A stretch of DNA of 64,000 nucleotides, taken from NCBI GenBank assembly GCA_037102815.1, contig BTPP01000012.1, positions 620,001 to 684,000 of the forward strand, written 5' to 3'. Made by a program: the position numbers and the translations under genes. Shown here piece after piece: positions 45,247 through 57,400 of this stretch; within the stretch, counting starts at the first letter, position 1; every line of letters starts with the position of its first letter. The notes beneath the pieces are model-generated. The model was not told where the DNA came from and ran no database searches. It saw only the letters and a program-made list of their open reading frames with translations. The stretch comes from Neurospora intermedia. Taxonomy: Eukaryota > Ascomycota > Sordariomycetes > Sordariales > Sordariaceae.

Positions 45247-48200
45247 GATGACCGAAAGTCAAGTCACGGTAGATGCCAAGGTGGTGTGTGCTAGGCAATT
45301 TGCCAACACCAACGGCCGCTGATGGAAAGAATCAGAAAACGATGGATGAACGAATTTCATCACAGATGGCAAGAACAATGGAGGTTAAGTAATAAAGGCG
45401 GCCCAAAGCGGGGCTGTCGACGAACATTGGATCCTCACGATAACTGAAAGAAGCCGATGGGGGTCTGGCCCGTCTGGCTGTAAGCTTCGGGCCGCCATCG
45501 CGTAAAAGGAAAAGGTCTCCCGGGCTCCAGTTATATTAGTCGGGGCGGCGCTAGGTGATCACGACGTGCAGACTGCAGACTGCAGCGGGTGAACATCGGC
45601 ACAAACACAAAGGTCTCTAATCTCGTGACTCCCGTCAGCATGCAGGTACGTAATTCCGCGTATAAGTGGCCGCCCAGGACACTTCACTCATAATCACCCC
45701 CTTCCCGTTTATTATTGTGTGCGCATAGAAGCTTGTATATTTTTGGGATTCGTGCTTTTCCTCTTGCAAATTTGATCCCTGCCAGTTTGTATCACTTCCG
45801 ATTTGTTGCTCAATGGATTTATCTCCTTGTCTGCTCCCATGCGCGTCATCTTCTCCTACTCAACCTCAGATCCATCTGTCTCTGCTGAGGAGAGATTGGG
45901 CTTGTTATATCTCATTACTAGCTGGTATTTTCAATGGTGAACAAGTAGTGCTAACATCCTTTGCCTATCTGTGAACGTTGCCGGGATTCTGCAGGTAGAA
46001 ACCTATTGATCGGCTTGAAACGGCCGAGTTAACAATGAATCCATTTTTTGTTTATGCCAGAAAAGGTGTACCTACGAGGTTTGAACACATCGGTACCTGT
46101 ACTCGAAGAAACACCATGAGATTCCATGGGAGTCATGGAAGCAGCGTGGTTAGCACCTACCTTGATGACTCGGAAAATGAAGGCAAGAGCATTTCCGGCA
46201 AGACGAAGAAAATTCAAATATGCAATTCATGGTACTCTCCATTATCATAAGTAATTATCACCAGCAGCACCATGACATCTTCAGCACATCAGCTTGGTAG
46301 AAGCAAATCAAAGTCAGCACGCAAAAGTCTCGAGGTGTTCAACACACACATACATACTCGGATGTTAGCATGTTACCAATACCTACTCAACACAAGAAAA
46401 ATACAACCACTGATGCCGCGGCTTACCTTTATCCCAGGCGACTACTACACCACCTCGGCCGAACCCTTCACTTCATCTCCAGCCTCCTCCGTCTCCGCCC
46501 CAGTCCAGGCCAGTCCATCCTTCATCCCTTCGCCAACACCCGACCTATCGAGCCTCGTTCCATCCGTCAGGCACTCCACTCACCGACGATCACCAAACCC
46601 ACGCCACACTCACCCACATCAACATCATAACCACGCTCAATATCAATAGAAGATGTGCCAAGAAACCACGGAAACCTTTCCCTGCTCGACACCCAGGTGC
46701 ACAAATAAGAGCATGGAAGACCGAAAATACTGTGTCGATCTGTGCGAAGAGGTGCTGCGTGACCCGAACATGCGTTGGGGTATGTGCAGAAACGTACAAA
46801 GTGTAACGGTATCGATCGATACGCACTCGGACTGTCTAGAATGCGTGAGGGAACGGTGGCGATCAAGAAACACTTGGAATGTCTAGAATGCACGAGGGGT
46901 TGGAAGTGAACGTGATGGATAGTTCAACTTGGCATTCGAGATCTGGTTCTGTCAGTTAGCGTTTGGAACGATGAGTACCTTAGAGAGGGGTTCATGCTAT
47001 GAAGCGAAGGCAGGTAGGGGTTTTGGAATCAGTACGTAGCGTATGGAAGGGAGATGGGTTTTTGGTTCTCTTGTCGTCCGTAGTTGAACGTGACGAAGCA
47101 GTAGAGACAAGATCCCATGTTGTCGGGCGGAAAGAATCAAGAACAAGGAACAAGATACCTCTAAGGAAAAACATCCGGACACTCATCTTTATCATCATCA
47201 TCATCACCATCATCTGCGACACACACAGCGGAACCGCAGCGACGTATCAAGACGACAAAACCTGCAAATAATCTCAAAGTACCCAATAGGGTACGTATTG
47301 CCAGAAGTATACCCATATTCCCAAACCCATCCATCCATCTCTGAAACAGAAAACAAAAAACGCCCCCCAAAAACATTTTACTTACCATTACTTACGTACA
47401 CCGTAGACTTCAAAACTGAAACCAAACCAAACCACCCCTCAACCATCCTTGAGCCACTCACCAAACTCTACCTAACTGCAGCCGGTCCCAATCCCAAGCC
47501 TATCTATCCCATTCAAATCCCAACTTTCATTAGTTTCTTCCCCCCGAAACGAAAACACAACGAACTCGAGCTTCCATTACCTAGGCATGCACCAACCCAT
47601 CCATCCACCATCGATCCGCACCAACAAAAGTATATATATATATACATATATATATCCACCGCTTGCTCCAAGCCGGAAAAAAAATATATATATATATATA
47701 CGTACAATAAAATCGGGGAAAAAAAAAAAACAAGCAAAAAAGACAACAACCACAAAAAAAAACAAATTAAGATGACAGTGGTTCACTGAACCTGAACCTC
47801 TGGCATCATCACTACCTACCTTACCTACTTACAGGACACCGCTAAACGTCAATACCTACCTACCCAACTGCTACGTTTTGTTCGCTCGATTGCTTGCTTG
47901 CTTGCTTGCTAACTTGCTTACCTCCTCCCTCCCTTTCTCCCCACCCCACTTGGGAGCGCGTGAGTGCCTGTTGTTGTATCTTCTTTCTTCTGTCTTGTGT
48001 GTCTTGTATCGGACTGACTGACTGACTGACTGTCTCTTGTGTATCCATCGTGTACAATCCCTATAGCTACCTAACGGGAACTGTCTCACCCTTTTATACC
48101 TCTTCTATGAAGAAATGTGAAGAAGTATGATAGGAGACGAGAATGCTTTTTCAGTACAGAGCTCTAGACTTGATGACATTGTAGATCTGTGTTCCAACGT

Positions 48201-49050
48201 GAGCTGCACACGACACGCATTTATGGCAAGAATGGTCACAGATAAAATATTATGGTACTGGCGACACACTGAATCAACGTTTGTAATAGTAGTAGCAGTA
48301 GCAGTAGCAGTAGAGTAGTAATAGTTAAAGAGGTTAAGGTAGGTAGAGTAAGTTAGGTAAGAGTAGTAGATATGCTATGACTATCGTATGATAACGAGGC
48401 GAACAAGGCGAACCCGTTTTGATAGTGTAGTAGTAGTGTAGTTGTGGAAAAAGAAGAGATATAATGAAAATAAGCTGATAAAAATAACGGGGGGGGTATT
48501 TCCGAGTACTACTAAAAACGTTCTTGTTTGACTCTCTCTCTTTCTCTCTGCCAACATCACAATACTTTGCGCAAAACCCTTTCTTTCTCGACTGTAACAC
48601 CCAAACGCGCACAACACCCAGGCACCCAGCTAGCAGGCAAGCAAGCCAAACCAGTGCAAGTAACTAAACAACAAAAGCCAAACCGAGCCGACCAGACCAG
48701 ACCAGACCAAACCCAACCCAACCCCAACCGTGGTAGTAGTAGTAGTAGATAAAAGAAAAACCGTGAGGACTAATAGTAGTGTAGTGGTAAAAGGGAAAGT
48801 GGTGGAAGGGGGTGACGAGTGTCACAGACGGTATAGCAACCATCGTCTTCTTCCTTTCCCCAACCCCAACAATGCAAAACGATGCAAAAGATTAAAAGAG
48901 CATTAACAACAAAACGAGTAGCTTGAAAGCTAGCAGCAGTCAGTCCTGCAACTGCCACTGCCGCCAAGGCGTCTCTCCAAGAAGGCAATGAATGCTTCTC
49001 TCTTTTTCTTCTCTCTCGGTGTCCTCTTTCACTTGAGCCACATCATCAAC
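45247..49050. other. 3.8-kb intergenic region between the Sok1-like and MFS genes
   Basis: It holds the MFS promoter (right of 45246) and the 3' region of the Sok1-like gene (left of 49051). Several short frames exist, for example a 53-codon frame from the ATG at 45813 and 71 codons at 46035-46250, both plus strand, but none has a domain or splice support. The DNA is pyrimidine-rich in many parts, with TACC-type repeats near 47810-47870 and several microsatellites (listed separately). Confidence 0.5.
47631..48750. repeat. Cluster of microsatellites 3' of the Sok1-like gene
   Basis: TA-type dinucleotides at about 47631-47655 and 47684-47700, TTGC units at 47888-47910, GACT units at about 48013-48031, AGTAGC units at about 48288-48315, GACCA units near 48690-48708, and GTA triplets near 48732-48750. 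They are simple-sequence arrays typical of intergenic DNA and have no coding role. Confidence 0.85.
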
Positions 49051-51255
49051 CTATGACCTCCCGACATTGGCAGCCGCAGCGGCCGCGGCAAATTGCTCGG
49101 CATACGCTGACCCCTGGGCCTGCATCTGAGCCATCAAGTCCGCGTTCTCCAACTCACTTTCGACATCGCCGATATACGCCAACTGTGCCCAGACCCTCCA
49201 GTGGAGAACGCCGAAATGGGCGACCCGCATAGCCATGTCCTCGACACCGGCCTCCTCGCGGGGGTCCCTGTTGCTCGATGGGCTGGAAGACGTAGCGGTC
49301 GTTGATGGCTCACTACCGCCAAGGCTCTGGATGCCCATCACCTTGCTGGCTCCAGGGGTGCGAAGGTGATCGCCAGCTCCACCGGCATTCCAGGCCCTAG
49401 TGCCAGGGGTCTGGATCCTTCCACCAGTTGCGCGCGAGAAGAGGCCAACGCCAGAGAGATTCCTAAACTCCTTGACCTTGACCGCCACTTCGCCTAGCAG
49501 CTTTTGCTGGAACTCGGCTTCAACCTCCCGGAACACCTCGCATGTGGGGTCGCCTAGTACGCGAACAAGGTTGGATTCGAGCTCGGCCAGGGACGCCTGA
49601 GGGTGGTTGACAAAACGCAGAATCTGAAGAGCCATGGCGCCGGCAAGGTTCTTCCACCTGTAGTCAGGACGGCTGGCCGGTGGAGCGGTGTGGAGGAGGG
49701 CGAGAAGAGACGAGTAGAGCTCCTGTGCCTTTCGGCGGGATTCGGCAGAGTCCTGAGCAGGGATGCAAGAGCTGGTAGTGGCTGGGAAGATGACGGAGCT
49801 GCGAGGAGAAGAAGGAGTTGATGATAGGGAGTTGCGGTCGCTAAAGGTTAGACTAGAAGGACGGGAAAAGTTGAATTCCGCGGACGAGCGGGTGCTTAGT
49901 GTACGGCCATTGTCGTCAGATACGTAAGCAGGCACTCCGGAGGAAAACTGTCTCGATAGGCTGTCGTAGTCCTCATACTTGCGCATGCAGATCTCGAGGC
50001 AGATGCTGTCATACATATCTGATCTGAGCTTGAGGATGCGCTCCTCGTCGAAGAGGAAGGTGTTGGGAATGTTTCCGGTAGAGGTGGAAGGCAATACGAG
50101 ATGTGTGAGGGCCTCGAAGAAAGTGCCGGTCTCACCAAAGGCTTGAGCATGAGGGCTGGGGGTGCTGGCGTAGGCGATGGAGGCGGCGATCTCAGCGTTG
50201 CGGTACCACTGCTTGGCAGCAGCAATGCTGAGCTTCCGCGCCTGAATCTTCTTGACGAAGAAGCGCTGCTCAAAGTGAACTGTGTCCTCGATCAAGACGG
50301 GGCGAAGGCATCTGATCTGGTGGTTGGCAACATCCAACTTCATGGCCTCCAGCACACTAAGCAGATTCCTCATTCCCTTGACCAGCTCGCCCATGTCGTT
50401 GTTCCGATTCCCGTTGCTGAGCTCATTGTACATCTCGTCCACCCACTCATCGCGCATCGGTGCGCAGTGTAGCTTGAGAACGCCGGATAGCCAGGCCGCC
50501 AACTTTTCCAGATCCGCAACACCACGGTGAAACTGCTGCATCAAAAGCTCCACGTTCAACCCATCATTCAGCAAGTCGCGATCCCGTTGCGGCACCAGCG
50601 TCTCAATGATATCCCGAGCGGCCTTAAGGAGTGCTGGCAGGCACCAGTTGTCGTCTGTCCCATATCTCGCGTAAAAGCCCTCCCGATCCATAACAAACTG
50701 TATTAGCTGCTCCATCAACATGTTCCAGAACTGATTAGCCTTTTCCTGCTTTCTCTTTCCCTTTTCGCCATCCAGGTTGGGTCGGAAGTGTAGCTCAGGG
50801 TCGAAGTTGATATCATGGCGCAGCTTGGGATTGTGTATTATCTTGCTGACGTCGAGTTCACTCAGGGTTGCGCGGGTGACTGGGGGTTCTAGGGGCTTGG
50901 GGGCGATTGGTACACTGGAGCTGCGAGAGAGCGGTGAGGGCCTGCGATCCCTGGCATGGGCGGTGAAGTACTCGCTTGTGCTTTGCCTGTTGGATCTCGT
51001 CGACGAATTCCTGGATAGCCTGGGTGCCGTCTCTGCCGCCGGTGTTGAAGCCGTGCTTTCTCCTCCATCTGTGGCCAGCTCCCTCGATACTCTGGAGAAC
51101 TCTTGCATGATCTGATCTTCCTGTTCGGCCTGTTGGGGTGGGTTGCGCGTCTCGGGGACGGTCTCTGTCGGTAGGGGCTCCTCGGCCGTGGAGTCCTGTC
51201 GCCTGTGAGTAGACAAGTGGCTCTCGAAGCCACCGCCTGCGCCTTGTTCGCCCAT
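49051..51255 (-). CDS. SOK1: Tcp11-domain protein, Sok1 family (cAMP/PKA pathway)
   Basis: 734 codons in one open frame, start ATG at 51255. Residues 1-125 are Ser/Thr/Pro-rich, low-complexity and likely disordered. They include an RRPS site (Ser107) that fits the protein kinase A consensus. From about residue 133 (ELDVSKIIHNPKLRHDINFDPELHFRPN) the Tcp11 domain begins and runs to near residue 600, through VPQRDRDLLNDGLNVELLMQQFHRGVADLEKLA and the block HQIRCLRPVLIEDTVHFEQRFF, which I recognise from fungal members. A second Ser-rich insert lies near 440-500, and an Ala-rich tail ends the protein. Yeast SOK1 is a high-copy suppressor of PKA loss, and its mammalian relative TCP11 acts in sperm cAMP signalling; the biochemical activity is not known. 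The symbol is by family, not proven orthology. No intron, no damage. Confidence 0.88.
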   Translation of the reverse strand: MGEQGAGGGFESHLSTHRRQDSTAEEPLPTETVPETRNPPQQAEQEDQIMQEFSRVSRELATDGGESTASTPAAETAPRLSRNSSTRSNRQSTSEYFTAHARDRRPSPLSRSSSVPIAPKPLEPPVTRATLSELDVSKIIHNPKLRHDINFDPELHFRPNLDGEKGKRKQEKANQFWNMLMEQLIQFVMDREGFYARYGTDDNWCLPALLKAARDIIETLVPQRDRDLLNDGLNVELLMQQFHRGVADLEKLAAWLSGVLKLHCAPMRDEWVDEMYNELSNGNRNNDMGELVKGMRNLLSVLEAMKLDVANHQIRCLRPVLIEDTVHFEQRFFVKKIQARKLSIAAAKQWYRNAEIAASIAYASTPSPHAQAFGETGTFFEALTHLVLPSTSTGNIPNTFLFDEERILKLRSDMYDSICLEICMRKYEDYDSLSRQFSSGVPAYVSDDNGRTLSTRSSAEFNFSRPSSLTFSDRNSLSSTPSSPRSSVIFPATTSSCIPAQDSAESRRKAQELYSSLLALLHTAPPASRPDYRWKNLAGAMALQILRFVNHPQASLAELESNLVRVLGDPTCEVFREVEAEFQQKLLGEVAVKVKEFRNLSGVGLFSRATGGRIQTPGTRAWNAGGAGDHLRTPGASKVMGIQSLGGSEPSTTATSSSPSSNRDPREEAGVEDMAMRVAHFGVLHWRVWAQLAYIGDVESELENADLMAQMQAQGSAYAEQFAAAAAAANVGRS

Positions 51256-51749
51256 TTTGAAGTTTGACTATCCTTGATCTTTTGAGGGTATTGCTGGAGC
51301 CAAGCTACGTGAGCGACGACGGGTGAAATTATAGGGAAAAATCGGTGAGGAGGAAGAGTCCAGAGAAACCCGGGGAAATGGGTAGGGCGAATGGACCAGT
51401 TATGAATGCGACCAAGACCTTTGTTCGTGGCATGCATGTTAGCAAGGTGTATCACCAAAAGGCTGCTGCATGCGAGAGGAGTGCAAACAAGGCAACGAAG
51501 GGATGGATGGGGGGAAAAGGACTGAGTGCCTGCGGAAAGGCGGAAAGGGGCATAGACTGCAGCCGTGGCGGCCCTTGTATCTTGTGATAGGGAAGCCCGT
51601 CTTTGGCGTACACTGCAGGGAGCGACTGGACCAAGGACGAAGGAATGAGAAGACCCTGGGCGTGGGAGGGGGAGGATGTGTGCTTGTGTAATGTGACGGC
51701 CATGTAGCAAAGCGAAGAGAACAAGCCGCTTACCGGCAGAAAGTCTTGT

Positions 51750-51782
<33 letters not shown>

Positions 51783-52500
51783 GGTGCTGGTGGTTTGGGT
51801 ACTCGGCAGCAATCGGCGTCCTCGAAGACTTGAGTATCCAAGAGAGAGAGAAGTCGTGTGTGTGTGTGTGTGTTGTGTGTGTGTCGTGTATACGGTGTGT
51901 GTATGGGTGATTGCAGTAGCAAGCAGGGATGGGTTGGGACACGAGAGCGCGGCCAAGACGGATTAATAAAGGTACTGTCGGTGGTGGTGTTGGCTGAGGA
52001 GGGCAGCTTATATGAAAAGCCGGTGACCTGGGGGCCTTCAAGGTTGGGACTTGGTTGGGCGAGAAGAGGCGGTGTCTTGCCACAGATTACAGACAGACCA
52101 GTGCTTTGGTATTTCGATGGTAGGTTGTAGTGTAGTCGTTGAAGGGCCGTGTGTTTGTGGCGCCGGGTGGGTTGATTAGTAGTAGTAGTAGTATTAGGGT
52201 GAGTTGAGTGTTGGTGACGGCGTGATGGAGGAGGTTGTTGTTGGTTTCCTGTCTCGTACTATCCCCTTACTTCTCGCAAAGGTTGGGACGAGGGATGATG
52301 GGGGGAGAAGGAGGAGTTTGGGGTTTGGTTTGCCTTTGAACTTGTGTGCAAAAGTCGAGACGAAATGGAGAACAAGCAAACGGAAAATTAAGCAGAACAG
52401 AGCAGAACACAGTGAGGAATCTGGAAGCGGGTGTGTGTAGTGATGGAAGTCGAGGAAACGGAAAGCGCAGTAAAGAGTAAAAGTGGAAAGAAAGGGCGGG
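51256..52500 (-). promoter_or_regulatory. Presumed promoter and 5' leader of the Sok1-like gene
   Basis: Upstream DNA of the Sok1-like gene. It holds a CTG/CAG triplet array of 10 units (51751-51780) and a GT-rich dinucleotide array (about 51855-51884), preceded on the plus strand by a short AG run. Several short frames precede the main ATG on the minus strand, so upstream frames in the leader are possible. I cannot place the transcription start. Confidence 0.4.
51751..51780. repeat. (GCT)10 triplet array
   Basis: Ten perfect GCT units, about 0.5 kb upstream of the Sok1-like start codon. Not in a supported coding frame. Confidence 0.95.
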
Positions 52501-54492
52501 AGCGTCTAAGGAAAGGGGGGCGTGTGTGTACAAGGATGGATGGATGCCAATGTACACCATGTCGAGTAATATTACGAGAGCTTATCCTACTTGGTGTACC
52601 AAGGGAGGAAGAGAGCCCAGTGGTCCGGCTTCCATGTCTCCTCCTTTCTTGCCTTCACACGATGCCGGAGGCGGAAACAGGAAGGAGCCTGTACATACTG
52701 TAACTTACACACCACGCACACACACTGGTGCGCACTAGCACAGAACGAGTGAAAAGGTACCGTCCACCTGGATGGACCTGACATGGAACACAATGCCGGG
52801 TCCCAAACGGCGACGTAGCGACCGATGCGGCAACGGAGTGGAGGAGGGTGGGTGTGGGGCCACCAGGGGTTGATGGAGTTCTGAATGAATGAAGAGGTCA
52901 CGGCAAGGTCAGAACGGGAAGGGGGTCGCCAAAAGTTGTGAATGAAAGATACCTACAAAGGGCCACTGCATCCGCCTCCGTCCTCTTTCCCATCCGTAAC
53001 CATGACCGTGCAGTGTTTTGTCCCATCCCATATCCAATTACTTGATATCCATCGCTCTTCGATCCAGGGTTCAACAATTGACCCTGCAACTAAAAGATGG
53101 TGTGTGAGGTCGGGTCGTCCGCGTGTTTTGCGCCCTTTTTCTCAAGTCATCTGTCGTGAAGGTCCAGTGACATGACCATAACCACTCCCAATACACACAT
53201 TGATTGATTGACCCACGGGCCACGGGCACACGGGCACCACCAGCACGCTCGCATCGCATCGCATCGCATCCATCCAGCGCATCAGGTTTCCTTCCAGAGG
53301 TGCAAAGGGCATCGATCCACTCCCACCAATGCACCCACTCTAACTCTACCTAGCGTACACTAGAGTACAGCCGTCTCATCTCATCTTCTGCGGCGGTCGG
53401 GTGCACTGGCGCAGACGCAGATTGACACTGCAGCCATTGCGACTTTGCATGCACCTACCGCCCTCCTTTAGCAAATGGGATGAATGGACTGAGCACTGAC
53501 ATGTTTTAGCAGCCATGTTACTACCTGTAAGAGGTTTGTGTGTGTGTGTGTGTGGTGGCTGCTGAGGTGTTGTTGAGCTGGGGCTTGCGCCTGCAGTGAA
53601 GTGAAAGAAAGAAACATTACACAAAGCTGTAAAGAAGTGGGCTTGGACCTTCAGTTTGTTAAGGACACCCCCCTCCCTCAACACCACTGTGCAGGTAGGT
53701 CGTTCCCCCTTCTGTTCTTTCCCGGGCCCCTACACTAGAAACATCAACTCCTTGTATCCTAGCGTCGTGCTCTCCTCGTCCAGTCCATAGGTGCTGAATG
53801 CGAGAGTGGACCGCTTTGGATCTCGGCCGAGGCGAGTTAGGTTCCCTTGTTGGAGGAGTCCACCATTTCAGGCGAGGCGACCGGACTCGTGTGGAATTTG
53901 TTAACGGGAGTTATAAGGAAGGGCGGATCGGTGCCTGGCCCACCCGTCAGCGCGCACCGCCTTACCTTGCCTTGCCTTACCTTCCATGCTTTTGCCTTAC
54001 CTTGACATTAATCCGGGGCTGTCTCCTGTGATGGATGCACCTGAACATTGTGCCTGAGTGCGTGGTGTAAGCTGCGAAGTACAAGCAGCTGGCAAATGTC
54101 AGGCAGCGCAGGTGCCAGGCAGTGTCAGAATTTCAGTTCAGCCAAGCCAAAAGAAACAAAGCACATTTTCTGTCACGGTCGGTCTCAAGTTTGTTCCTGT
54201 TTGATGTCTGTCGCCTTCAAAGACGAGACTGAGAGACGACGGGTCATGTAAAACGACTGAGCACATCACCTGCAGCAGCGGCGGATGCACCAACTTCTAG
54301 ACTTGACACTTGGACCACAACAACAACACAACGACAACGGACGACAACGACAAAAACAACCTGACAATGGGATGAAACAAAATCGATATCAAGGGCAATT
54401 GCGGCCCCATTCAATGACAATTGTTCCTTGAATCCCTTTTTTTCTTAACATGACTGCATCGTCGATAACGACGGAGCCAATGTATAATGGAA

Positions 54493-57400
54493 CCCCCCCC
54501 CCCCCCCATCCCCCTCCCCCTTGGAAGTGGTCCCCCCGCCCCATACTCCAGCTCCCTACGACACTAGCCACCTGCCAGCACCATTATGCAGCAAAAACAA
54601 CCGAACCCAACACACCCACATCGACGCGATCCAACACCACTGCATTGCTTGCTGTTTTGCGGTGTGCAAGCGTCGTCGGAATAGCGCCATCCCCACCACA
54701 CAACGACATTGGCATCCCATTGGAATTGGATCCCCCAGGCACCACACCAGCCAAGCGGGCTTGGTCGTCAGATCAGGTCTCGTTGCCGCCGCATCCCGAC
54801 CTTTTCTTTTTGACCCGATTGCTTCAGATTCTGCTGCTCTGCGTTGTCCTTGTCGCAGATTTTTGTCTCTGTCGCCGGCGAGCCACATCATCAATCATCA
54901 TCATCATCATCATCGACGATAACCAGCTTGGGTTTGGCGGCCGCCGCCCGGCTGGTGATGGCGAACCTCCCTAGTGTAGTGTAGTGTAGTGTAGTGAAGA
55001 ACGGGGAACGGATGGGGGGGGGGGGAGACGAACGACGGGAGGTGTTACGCTTTGGTGCCGTGCATACCGAAACAGCGATGTGATGATGATGAACAATGAA
55101 CTCCGAACAAGAACCTGGAGACACCCGCCCGCCCATGCCTACCTAACCTAGCCCTGATTGTAAAACCTTACAGGGAATAGACCGGTAATATTGACTGTGC
55201 GAGACTGGACTCGAGCGCGCGACCGACCGACCGAGAGTCATGAACGCACAATTCAAACACCCCCCCTCCAATCCCAATCCTGCCCTGAAGGCCTTTTCCG
55301 AGAGAGGCTCCTTCGTTAGTGTACCTACTTAGGTAGTTTCCCCCCTCAAAAGTCCCCAACTTTTCCTCACATCCCGTACACGTTTTTGTCACAGGCACAG
55401 GCACAGGCACCGTAGGCACAGGCACACGGCACGCTTTACCAAAATCGGGAACGCGAACCTTTAACGCCTCAACTTTCGCCTCAAACCTTTGGGGTTCTGG
55501 GGTTCAGGCAGGCACGCACTTTCGACCCAAAATTCTGGATGAATGTTTTGCAACGCCTCACCAGCGTCCGAGCGAGTGTCGAGGACCTAACTGACCTACA
55601 TACCTAATCTACTGTGTGTAGTGCCAGTCCCGGAATGTACCTCCATAATGTCTTAGTCCTTGATTGCGTGTGTGCCGGCGTATTAGACTTTACAGTCTGG
55701 TAATTTACGCACTCTAACATACTACACTGTAGGTAGGTAGTGTACGTACTGCGGTACAATACCGCGAGTACGCTCCGTACCTGACACTACAGTCAGTCAC
55801 TGTTGCCGTCGCCGCTCGTCGGCCGGGAAGACGACCCGGGCCGGTGGGGATCTTTGTGATCTTGGAGAAGGGGGGGGGGGGGGGGGGGAGGGGGCATCAG
55901 ACGGTACGGTCAGACCCCCGATTTCGGGTTCCTTGAAAAATTGAGTTAAGATCAAAATCTGAATGGAGTCTTTCCGCATCGAAAAAGCTTCCATGACACT
56001 TCTTCGAAGAAAGAAATCCCGGAGAAGTTGCCTTCTTGGGCCAGGTCAGGCAAGGCCAAGCCTGGTACATTGGATGCGGGATGAGCGGGCGGGCAGGCGG
56101 GCAGGCGGGCAAGTTGAGAAAAAAAAAAAAGTACACTACACTACGTACACTAGAGGTACGTAACCAGGTAACCCATAAAACGTGAGGCGAAACTCGATCG
56201 TGGGTGGGTGCCCTGATTCGTAAGAACAACAAGAAGAAGAAGGTTTTTTTTTCGTTCGGTTCTTCGGGACATCCCGTGGCCAGTCAGCCTACCGGCCCGC
56301 CCGCTCAGCTCATCAGCTCGCAACGAACTACGCTACACTACGCTTGTACAAATTTCGCCATCCATACATCCAATCCGTCCATCCGCGTGTCGTCGACGAA
56401 CCGCTCATCGCCTATCGTCATGTACACTACGTAGAGGTAGTAGTCTATCGGATGGGATCCTTACCCTTGCCCTACGCAGTAGACTAGATCAGGTAGTGTA
56501 GCATGTGAGTGAGCCTCAAGCTGGCTGGCTGACGCCTCACGAACGAACGAACCTCCCTCCTCACTACTCACGAGTTGTCTGTCAACAGGTATATGTAACC
56601 TTCCAATAACAGGGCTAATAGACCCTTGTTTTGTCTTTGCCCTTGCTCCCTGCGAAGGTTGCAAGGCGTCAGTTTACCTAGTTAGCTTAGTTAGTACATA
56701 CAAGCATTGCAGCTCGCTCACTCGCTCACTCACTCTGTGCTGTGGTGGTAGGTAGGTAGCCAGCATCACGCAGTCTAGCGGTGAACGAAACGAAACGAAA
56801 CAACAGCCTAACCAGCACCACCACCACTACCACAACAAGGTGCCAGCCGGAGCGGCGCGGCAGCCTCGAACGACGACGACGACAAATGGTAGTGTAGACT
56901 ACCGCTACCGCTGCAGCAGCAGCAGAGCCGCCAAGAAAACGGGGGGGTACCGGGGGGATCTACTACTGTAGGAATCGCTTCATGAGTGCATCGGCCCCTT
57001 CCTTGGTAGTGTGGGTTGGCGCTGGCGAGTTCGTTGCCTGAATTGAACTGAATTGAATTGAAGGAATTGGAGGCCATCTCCATCTCATCTTATCTGGGGG
57101 TAGATAGTAGATGCTGATAACTTGAATCCCAACCTATTATTTGTATATTGTCGTGTAGGTAGGTAGGTAGGTAGGTAGTGGACTGCCGCGCATCTCGTGA
57201 GTACACTGCAGTGATGAATGAGAACTTAAGGGAGGGGAGCTTAACTCCGACTTCTGCTCTTAACCATCACCTGCACCTTCCTCCTACATACTGCGTCGTC
57301 AAGTTTGGTGATGTAGTACTGTAGGTAGTGTCGTTCCGAGTTTACTACTATTGCTACCTAGAGGTATGCGGCTATTTGGATCCGAGGCTGTCGTGCTTTG

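Noticed and set aside
50889-51956. 355-codon minus-strand frame overlapping the Sok1-like start
   Set aside because: It is a shadow of the Sok1-like N-terminus and leader in another frame, made of His/Thr/Gln runs from simple repeats.
54450-54974. 174-codon plus-strand frame
   Set aside because: Built on a poly-C run and a CAT repeat; Pro and Ile homopolymers, no domain.
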